This document shows, in pieces, positions 23,252 through 29,084 of a DNA stretch of 29,084 bases. Numbering within the stretch: position 1 is the first letter of the stretch; every line of letters starts with the position of its first letter. The notes beneath the pieces were generated by a model. That model saw only the letters and a program-made list of their open reading frames with translations. It made no database searches and had not been told where the DNA came from. Origin of the DNA: Bacteroidales bacterium (GTDB lineage Bacteria; Bacteroidota; Bacteroidia; Bacteroidales; FEN-979); the NCBI GenBank assembly GCA_023229525.1, contig JALNZC010000048.1:1-29084 (forward strand). Direction: 5' to 3'. The translations under genes were made by a program, and so were the position numbers.

Positions 23252-23629
23252 ATGAACTTTTTTCAACGGAGAAAAATATTAAAAAAAGTCAATTTTCTTG
23301 ATCTTCATCCTGTCCGGGTGTTGGACCACCAATCAGGGGAGGACGGGAAAGTTACCCTGCTGATGCCCCGTTTTAAAAACAGGATCAACGCGGCATTGTT
23401 CCAGCCACCGTCAAAAGACCGGTATATTTATATCAATCTCGACGTTTTCGGAAGCCGGACCTGGTTATTCATCGATGGAACATCCAACGTAGCTGAAATC
23501 TGTATCCGGCTCCTGGATCATTTTCCCACAGAACTCACATCCCTTGAAGAGACCCATGAGCGGGTAACCAAATTTCTTTCCTTGCTTTACCAGCAACGAT
23601 ATGTCACTTTCCATGAAATTCAGGGTTAA
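23252..23629 (+). CDS. PqqD-family small protein
   Basis: The 125-residue protein resembles PqqD-like proteins of Bacteroidota: a basic start (MNFFQRRKILKKVNFLDLHP), then RFKNRINAAL, the beta-turn INLDVFGSRTWLFIDGTSNV and the helix AEICIRLLDHF, ending with VTKFLSLLYQQRYVTF. PqqD-type domains bind leader peptides of ribosomally made modified peptides. No radical-SAM or precursor-peptide gene is nearby, so that role is not supported here. The widespread core copy in Bacteroidota has no known function. The start codon follows an A-rich stretch (TTTCAAAATAG). Confidence 0.78.
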   Translation: MNFFQRRKILKKVNFLDLHPVRVLDHQSGEDGKVTLLMPRFKNRINAALFQPPSKDRYIYINLDVFGSRTWLFIDGTSNVAEICIRLLDHFPTELTSLEETHERVTKFLSLLYQQRYVTFHEIQG

Positions 23630-23654
23630 TCCCTCGGTACATCAAATAATTTTC

Positions 23655-23662
23655 TAACTTTG
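23655..23662 (+). promoter_or_regulatory. Promoter of pepD
   Basis: TAACTTTG matches the -7 box TAnnTTTG, 58 bp before the pepD start codon. The -33 box is weak. Confidence 0.6.
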
Positions 23663-23720
23663 TTGCGCTAACAATTTATTTTTAACATTTTATCTCACTA
23701 CTTTAATTCCATATCCGATC

Positions 23721-25181
23721 ATGAATAACACCATCCTGAACCTCGATCCCAAAAAATTGTGGAAAAACTTCTACAGTCTTACGCAAATTCCAAGACCTTC
23801 CAAACATGAAGATAAAATAAGGGAATTCGCTGCAGATTTTGGGAAAAAACTCGGCCTTGAAACCATTGTTGATGAAGTAGGCAACGTGATCATACGTAAA
23901 CCGGCAACACCCGGCATGGAGAATCGCAAAGGTGTGATCCTCCAGGGACATCTTGATATGGTGCCCCAAAAGAACAGCGATAAAAAACACGATTTTGAAA
24001 AGGATCCCATCGAAACCATGATCGACGGTGCATGGGTCAGGGCCAACGGGACCACTCTGGGTGCAGACAATGGTATGGGTGTCGCTGCAGCAATGACGGT
24101 TCTTGAATCAAAGGATATCCAGCATGGGCCGCTTGAAGTTCTTTTTACAACGGATGAAGAAACCGGTATGACGGGAGCATCCGGTTTAGGTTCTGGGATT
24201 ATGAAGGGTGAAATCCTTATTAATATGGACTCGGAAGATGAAGGAGAATTGTATATCGGATGTGCAGGTGGAACCAACGGGAATTTTAAAATAGATTATA
24301 CGGAAGTGCCCGTTACAGCAGGAAATATTGCTTTTAAACTGAATATTACAGGATTAAAGGGTGGTCACAGCGGAGTTGACATTCATCTCGGCAGAGGGAA
24401 TGCCAATAAAGTGATGGCACGTTTCCTCTGGTCTGCAACCAGGAAATTTAACCTCAGACTCTCTTCCATCGATGGAGGCAGTCTTCGTAATGCCATCCCA
24501 CGTGAAGCGTTTGCATTGGTTACTGTCCCACGGGAGAAAAAAGAGGACTTTTTAAAATCCCTCGAAGAATTCAGCGCAACTGTTAAGAAAGAATTATCCG
24601 CTGTTGAACCGGATCTGAAGATTGAAGCGCTCCCGGCAGATCTTCCCTTTACATGGATCGATGAAAAAAGTCAGCATAACCTGCTTGATGCTCTGTATGC
24701 CTGTCCGAATGGCGTGATGCGGATGAGTAATGAAATGCCCGGATTGGTTGAAACTTCGACCAATCTTGCCATTGTCAAATCTGAAAACGGATCCATCCGG
24801 ATCCAATGCCTCCTCCGGAGTTCCGTCGACTCGGCCAAAGATGACCTCGAACAGATGATGCAGTGCGTATTTGAATTAGCCGGAGCCGAATGCGTCTTCG
24901 ATGGCAAATACCCCGGTTGGAAGCCCAATCCGGAATCAGCCATCCTGAAAACAATGTTGAAGATCTATGAAAATAAATTCGGAAAAGTTCCCGATATCAA
25001 AGCAATCCATGCCGGTCTCGAATGCGGTATCCTGGGAGGCACCTATCATCACTGGGATATGATCTCTTTCGGCCCGACGATTCGCTATCCCCATTCCCCC
25101 GATGAAAAGGTTAACATTGCTACGGTACAGAAATTCTGGGATTTCCTTGTTGAAACCCTGAAAAACATCCCGGTAAAATAA
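23721..25181 (+). CDS. pepD: Aminoacyl-histidine dipeptidase (Xaa-His dipeptidase)
   Basis: The 486-residue protein is a M20-type metallopeptidase of the PepD group. Metal-site segments are visible: LQGHLDMVPQ (His and Asp near 75-77), GADNGMGVAAAM (Asp near 115), TTDEETGMTGASGL (catalytic Glu pair near 145-146), NMDSEDEG (Asp near 170) and a C-terminal His in IRYPHSPDEK. The middle part (ITGLKGGHSGVDIHLGRGNA) begins the lid/dimerisation domain. It cuts dipeptides such as carnosine-type Xaa-His in the cytoplasm. It has its own promoter and normal length. Confidence 0.95.
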   Translation: MNNTILNLDPKKLWKNFYSLTQIPRPSKHEDKIREFAADFGKKLGLETIVDEVGNVIIRKPATPGMENRKGVILQGHLDMVPQKNSDKKHDFEKDPIETMIDGAWVRANGTTLGADNGMGVAAAMTVLESKDIQHGPLEVLFTTDEETGMTGASGLGSGIMKGEILINMDSEDEGELYIGCAGGTNGNFKIDYTEVPVTAGNIAFKLNITGLKGGHSGVDIHLGRGNANKVMARFLWSATRKFNLRLSSIDGGSLRNAIPREAFALVTVPREKKEDFLKSLEEFSATVKKELSAVEPDLKIEALPADLPFTWIDEKSQHNLLDALYACPNGVMRMSNEMPGLVETSTNLAIVKSENGSIRIQCLLRSSVDSAKDDLEQMMQCVFELAGAECVFDGKYPGWKPNPESAILKTMLKIYENKFGKVPDIKAIHAGLECGILGGTYHHWDMISFGPTIRYPHSPDEKVNIATVQKFWDFLVETLKNIPVK

Positions 25182-25256
25182 AGTTGGTTGACATTCTGTT
25201 TCGGATAATTTTGTAAAGAATTCACTACTGGATTTTTTTCATGTTTTTTTCAGCTA

Positions 25257-25287
25257 TTGACAAGATCATAATAATACCTTATCTTTG
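25257..25287 (+). promoter_or_regulatory. Promoter of the T9SS surface protein gene
   Basis: TTG at 25257-25259 (in TTGACAAG) and TATCTTTG at 25280-25287 are 20 nt apart. The leader is only about 16 nt. Confidence 0.8.
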
Positions 25288-25308
25288 ATGCTTTAAATAG
25301 CTTTGATA

Positions 25309-26898
25309 ATGAAAAAAATTTACTTCTTTTCTTACATTTTTTTTGCAGTCCTCTTGTTATTTCAAAGCCTATACGCCCAAACCGACACACTTGTACTCCA
25401 ACCAGGACCTAATGACGGTAAAGATGCTCTTATCCGCGATGATGATCCCTATACACCCCTGGGATCAGATTTAAATGTAACTTCAAATGCCTGGACAGTT
25501 GGAGGATTTCCAGTTGTTTTGCGAAGTCTGATTGAATTTGATGTTACTCCCATCCCTAGTGATGCAATTATTATGAGTGCCAAACTCTCACTATTCTGTA
25601 ATGTTAATTCTGGTTTTTATCAGCTTCAATCAGGCGACAATCAAAGTTATCTTCTGAGGGTAACCCAATTCTGGGACGAAAATCTTGTTACATGGAATAC
25701 TCAACCTGCTACAACCATGCAAAACAAGGTATTATTACCTACCTCGATATTTAACACCCAAGATTACCCGAATATCGAGGTTACATCACAGATTCAGGAT
25801 ATGGTAGCTAATCCTTCGACCAATTTTGGGTGGATGTTACAACTTGAAATCGAAGAACTATATGCTTCAATGGTTTTCGCCTCCAGCGACAATCCCAAAA
25901 AAGAATGGCGACCGACCCTTACCGTGATCTATGAAAACTGCACTCCACCTGTAGCTGATTTTACTTTCACGCTTCATGATACCGTTGTTGAATTTATTGA
26001 TCAGTCATCAACCGCCAATGCATGGAATTGGGATTTCGGCGATGGCTATTCTTCCAATCTTCAGAATCCCACCCACACATACACTGAACCCGGTGATTAT
26101 TATTGCTGCCTTACCATAACAGACCCTTGCGGTAACGCTACCCATTGCGATACGATCCATTATTGCAAACCGCCAAAACCGCGTTTCAGCTATGCACTCA
26201 TCGGAGATGTTGTTCACTTTAAAGACTCTTCTGACCTGGCCAATTCCTGGTCCTGGGATTTTGGGGACGGCTATTTCTCCACACTCCAAAACCCTACCCA
26301 TTTTTACTCGCACTACGGGAATTATCTATGCTGCCTCACCATTGCCGATACCTGCAGCACCGCTGTCTTTTGTGATACGGTATTTTATTGTAAAGGACCA
26401 AACCCGCAATTTACCTATAAGCTTGACGGAAAACTTGTCAATTTTCATGATACTACAGCATTGATAGCCGATACCTTAATTTGGGATTTTGGGGATGGGT
26501 ATTATTCCAATCTTCACAATCCGCAACATATTTTTGATCAGTTTGGAACCTATTTTGTATGCCTCACTGCCACAAACAATTGCAAACTGGAAACCTTTTG
26601 TGACTCGGTACGCGTGAAAACCAATGGTATTGGTGATACAGGATTTGCCGGAATTGTTATTCGTCCCAACCCTGCGAGCGACAAAATTGTGATATCTTTC
26701 CCTCCTTTAACCGCTGATCAACCGGTCACCCTGACCATATTTAATGAGCAGGGCCAGACACTGAAACAGATGGAAACCATAATTTCCGGATTGAAACCGG
26801 AATCTGCTATCGATATCTCGAGGCTTTCCTGCGGACTTTATTTTCTGAAAATAGGGATGAGGGATGAAACTGTGATCCGGAAATTCATAAAATTGTGA
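25309..26898 (+). CDS. Secreted DNRLRE / PKD-domain protein with T9SS sorting domain
   Basis: From the ATG at 25309 the protein has 529 residues: a signal peptide (MKKIYFFSYIFFAVLLLFQS, ending near YAQT); a DNRLRE-like beta-sandwich at about 25-205 (LVLQPGPNDGKDALIRDDDP, RSLIEFDVTPIP, VTWNTQPATT); three PKD domains at about 210-440, each with WDFGDGY and NPTH/NPQH; and a C-terminal Por/T9SS sorting domain (VIRPNPASDKI to GLYFLKIG, FIKL). It should cross the outer membrane by the type IX system and be attached or released. Each PKD copy has several Cys in similar places (CCLTI, CDT, YCK), so disulfides are likely. Ligand is unknown; such modules often bind polysaccharide or mediate adhesion. 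The TTG at 25303 is less likely as start. Confidence 0.9.
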   Translation: MKKIYFFSYIFFAVLLLFQSLYAQTDTLVLQPGPNDGKDALIRDDDPYTPLGSDLNVTSNAWTVGGFPVVLRSLIEFDVTPIPSDAIIMSAKLSLFCNVNSGFYQLQSGDNQSYLLRVTQFWDENLVTWNTQPATTMQNKVLLPTSIFNTQDYPNIEVTSQIQDMVANPSTNFGWMLQLEIEELYASMVFASSDNPKKEWRPTLTVIYENCTPPVADFTFTLHDTVVEFIDQSSTANAWNWDFGDGYSSNLQNPTHTYTEPGDYYCCLTITDPCGNATHCDTIHYCKPPKPRFSYALIGDVVHFKDSSDLANSWSWDFGDGYFSTLQNPTHFYSHYGNYLCCLTIADTCSTAVFCDTVFYCKGPNPQFTYKLDGKLVNFHDTTALIADTLIWDFGDGYYSNLHNPQHIFDQFGTYFVCLTATNNCKLETFCDSVRVKTNGIGDTGFAGIVIRPNPASDKIVISFPPLTADQPVTLTIFNEQGQTLKQMETIISGLKPESAIDISRLSCGLYFLKIGMRDETVIRKFIKL

Positions 26899-26904
26899 TC
26901 AGAA

Positions 26905-26935
26905 TTTGGCTATTTCCAAAAAAAATGTAATTTTG
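26905..26935 (+). promoter_or_regulatory. rpmH promoter
   Basis: TTTG at 26905-26908 and TAATTTTG at 26928-26935 are 19 nt apart, a complete Bacteroidota consensus. It starts only 7 bp after the stop of the T9SS protein gene. The leader is about 16 nt. Confidence 0.88.
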
Positions 26936-26956
26936 CACTCCCAAAAATAAGTAACG

Positions 26957-27118
26957 ATGACAAAAAGAACATACCAGCCCTCCAACCGGAAAAGGAATAA
27001 TAAACATGGTTTCCGTGCCCGTATGGCTGATGCTAATGGCCGGAAAGTATTGGCTGCAAGAAGGGCCAAGGGCAGAAAAAAATTAACGGTATCAGATGAA
27101 AAGTTGGATAAAGAATAA
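26957..27118 (+). CDS. rpmH: 50S ribosomal protein L34
   Basis: The 53-residue protein MTKRTYQPSNRKRNNKHGFR is followed by ARMADANGRKVLAARRAKGR and KKLTVSDEKLDKE. The first 45 residues are textbook L34; the acidic tail is usual in Bacteroidota. It is a small basic protein of the large ribosomal subunit. The usual rpmH neighbours (rnpA, dnaA) are absent: a T9SS gene lies before it and a yfhO-like gene after it. It has its own promoter and terminator. A minus-strand frame over 26899-27162 is its shadow. Confidence 0.97.
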   Translation: MTKRTYQPSNRKRNNKHGFRARMADANGRKVLAARRAKGRKKLTVSDEKLDKE

Positions 27119-27174
27119 TTTTTTTTCTTTTGACCGATTGAATTGACCCAGATTTTACGCAATTTTGTATAAAA

Positions 27175-27206
27175 AGAAGGTAATGCAACATTATCTTCTT
27201 TTTTTA
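27175..27206 (+). terminator. rpmH terminator
   Basis: AGAAGGTAAT (27175-27184) pairs with ATTATCTTCT (27190-27199) with one G-U pair and loop GCAAC. A run of seven T residues follows. Confidence 0.88.
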
Positions 27207-27239
27207 TTTTCGTAAGCTTCAGTAAACCATCCCCCTCCT

Positions 27240-29084
27240 ATGAAAAACCTGCAAGTGAAAAGTTTTTTGCCCTATGTGGCGGCCATCGTGATCTTTTTTC
27301 TGATTACGATTATTTATTTCAGTCCTATCCTTGAAGGGAAAAGACTTCTTCAGAGTGATATCGTTAATTTTACCGGGGTTTCAAAAGAAATCGCGGATTT
27401 CAGGACAAAAACAGGGCAGGAACCACTATGGACAAACTCCATGTTCGGGGGAATGCCGGCATACCAAATTTCAACTAATTATACAGCCAATGTACTCGGC
27501 TACCTGGATAAAGCGCTTACCTTTGGCCTTCCCCATCCAGTCAACCTTGTTTTTCTTTATTTCCTGGGATTTTTTATCCTGTTGCTTGTCATGGGAGTTG
27601 ATCCATGGTTATCAGTAGCCGGGGCCATAGCCTTTGGTATGTCATCGTACTTCTTTATCATCATCGAAGCCGGACATAACTCAAAAGCCCATGCCATTGC
27701 ATACATGGCGCCCGTCATCGCTGGGATGATCCTGACTATGAAACGTAAATACTTATGGGGCGGGCTTCTTACTGCTGTATTTCTTTCCCTCGAAGTAAAA
27801 GCGAATCACCCGCAAATCACCTATTATTTAGCAATGATTGCCTTACTGCTTGGCCTGTTTAAATTGATTTATGCTATCAAGTTAAAACAAATGGTTCCGT
27901 TCATCACTTCTGTTGGAGTCCTGATCATTGCAGTTGTATTCGCTATCTTTACAAACATTACCAGTCTCTGGGCAACTTACGAATACGGGAAATATACCAT
28001 TCGCGGAAAATCGGAGCTGACAAGTGACCAGCATAACCGGACATCCGGCCTCGATAAAACGTATATTACCCAATGGAGTTACGGTATAGGAGAAACCATG
28101 ACATTACTTATCCCCGACTATTTCGGTGGCGCTTCAGGTACCCGTGTAAGCGAAAAGTCGGAAGTTGTCAAGGCCATGACAGAAAAAGGGGTAGATCCGG
28201 GAACCATCCGCCAGTATACCAGCCAGCCGGTTCCCTATCTCTATTACTGGGGCGATCAACCGTTTACTTCCGGTCCTGTCTATGTCGGCGCGATCATCTG
28301 TTTCCTCTTTCTCCTTGGTCTCATCATCGTCAAAGGTCCCATCAAATGGTGGTTACTCGCGGCTACCGTGCTTTCCATCGTTCTGTCCTGGGGACATAAC
28401 TTTATGGGGGTAACCGAATTTTTCCTGACCTGGCTCCCCGGATATAACAAATTCAGGGCAGTATCGATGACCCTGGTCATCGCCGAATTTGCCATGCCCC
28501 TACTGGGTATTCTTGCAGTCAAATCATTGTTGGATCAGCGGGACGATAGAAAAAAAATATTCAGGGGGCTGCAAATTGCTTTTGCTATCGCAGGCGGGAT
28601 CAGCCTGTTATTTGTTTTGTTCCCCGGGATGTTCCTCGATTTCACAGGTCCCAAAGATAAAGCTATGGCGCAGCAACTGCCCGATTGGTTCATGCAGGCC
28701 GTACGCGACGACAGGAAAAGTTTGCTGAGGTTCGATGCGCTCCGCGCTTTCATCTTTATCACCCTTTCAGCCCTTGCACTTTGGGCATTACTGTTCGATA
28801 AGCTCAAAAAAGAATATGTGTACCTGATCCTGATCATACTGATCCTCATTGATATGTTTTCGGTGAACAAACGCTACCTGAACAATGACAGTTTCACATC
28901 AAAATCGAAGGTTGAAAATCCATTTGAGCCGACCACTGCCGACAACCAGATTATGCAGGATCCAACCCCGGACTTCAGGGTACTTAACCTTACAACAGAT
29001 CCCTTCAACGATGCAGGTACCTCTTACTATCATAAATCCATCGGAGGCTACCATGGAGCCAAACTGCGCCGTTACCGGAATTGA
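27240..29084 (+). CDS. YfhO-family membrane protein, N-terminal part
   Basis: The 614 residues are rich in membrane helices: PYVAAIVIFFLITIIYFSPI (about 11-30), LVFLYFLGFFILLLVMGV (about 103-120), further pairs to about residue 545. Family segments include LLQSDIVNFTGVSKEIADF, WTNSMFGGMPAYQIS, AGHNSKAHAIAYMAPV and the late motif SYYHKSIGGYHGAKLRRY. YfhO proteins belong to the GT-C-like membrane glycosyltransferase group and are common in Bacteroidota; the substrate is unknown here. Relatives run to about 800 residues, continuing past AKLRRY with a soluble domain. Here a TGA follows RYRN at the very last bases. A one-base loss near 29077-29083 would explain this; an assembly error at a contig end is equally possible. 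Confidence 0.85.
   Translation: MKNLQVKSFLPYVAAIVIFFLITIIYFSPILEGKRLLQSDIVNFTGVSKEIADFRTKTGQEPLWTNSMFGGMPAYQISTNYTANVLGYLDKALTFGLPHPVNLVFLYFLGFFILLLVMGVDPWLSVAGAIAFGMSSYFFIIIEAGHNSKAHAIAYMAPVIAGMILTMKRKYLWGGLLTAVFLSLEVKANHPQITYYLAMIALLLGLFKLIYAIKLKQMVPFITSVGVLIIAVVFAIFTNITSLWATYEYGKYTIRGKSELTSDQHNRTSGLDKTYITQWSYGIGETMTLLIPDYFGGASGTRVSEKSEVVKAMTEKGVDPGTIRQYTSQPVPYLYYWGDQPFTSGPVYVGAIICFLFLLGLIIVKGPIKWWLLAATVLSIVLSWGHNFMGVTEFFLTWLPGYNKFRAVSMTLVIAEFAMPLLGILAVKSLLDQRDDRKKIFRGLQIAFAIAGGISLLFVLFPGMFLDFTGPKDKAMAQQLPDWFMQAVRDDRKSLLRFDALRAFIFITLSALALWALLFDKLKKEYVYLILIILILIDMFSVNKRYLNNDSFTSKSKVENPFEPTTADNQIMQDPTPDFRVLNLTTDPFNDAGTSYYHKSIGGYHGAKLRRYRN

Noticed and set aside
23252..23629. Part of a modified-peptide (RiPP) cluster because of the PqqD-like protein
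   Set aside because: No radical-SAM enzyme, precursor peptide or exporter lies nearby; neighbours are an OPT transporter and pepD with their own promoters.
26899..27162. Minus-strand ORF of 87 codons
   Set aside because: It overlaps rpmH fully on the other strand; rpmH is recognised by sequence and has a promoter and terminator.

Overview
The window looks like a chromosomal segment from a member of the Bacteroidota, probably a Bacteroidales-like lineage known from environmental or metagenomic DNA. The support is direct: many genes are preceded by the Bacteroidota housekeeping promoter (TTG or TTTG, 18-20 nt, TAnnTTTG), there is a protein with a type IX secretion C-terminal sorting domain, a ribosomal protein THX homologue, and a large Bacteroidota-style type II-C Cas9. 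The left edge falls inside a CRISPR repeat and the right edge falls exactly on a premature stop in a yfhO-like gene, so the window may be a whole contig.

Region 1 (1-6870) is a complete type II-C CRISPR-Cas locus: ten 46-nt repeats with nine spacers (29-30 nt), then cas2, cas1 and a 1525-residue cas9 on the minus strand, and a divergent tracrRNA just upstream of cas9. The tracrRNA anti-repeat shows that the array is transcribed on the plus strand, towards cas2. Every repeat contains the promoter words GTTG and TATCTTTG, so each spacer probably has its own promoter. The tracrRNA promoter is nearly the same as that of the HU gene in this window.

Region 2 (6870-9760) is an accessory zone in decay: a KilA-N gene with a lost start codon, an internal deletion and a truncated end; a short DUF6155-like ORF; an apparently intact AbiEi-type antitoxin; and its AbiEii nucleotidyltransferase toxin partner, which is frameshifted and cut off. 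A perfect 38-bp palindrome lies in the KilA-N remnant.

Region 3 (9756-16467, minus strand) holds a secreted retropepsin-like aspartyl protease with a PDZ domain, a small secreted NTF2/lumazine-binding-like protein, and a MacAB-type efflux operon (ATPase, two FtsX-type permeases, periplasmic adaptor). Each intercistronic gap of that operon, and the region after it, carries a different low-complexity array of 7- or 8-bp period. Two of these word families recur elsewhere in the window.

Region 4 (16680-29084) is core genome: HU, fmt, a TPR membrane protein, trmH, THX, rsmG, an OPT-family oligopeptide transporter, a PqqD-like protein, pepD, a DNRLRE-PKD-T9SS surface protein, rpmH (53 aa), and the N-terminal 614 residues of a YfhO-like membrane protein. 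Together these genes serve nucleoid structure, translation initiation, rRNA/tRNA modification, peptide import and hydrolysis. No tRNA or rRNA gene was seen.
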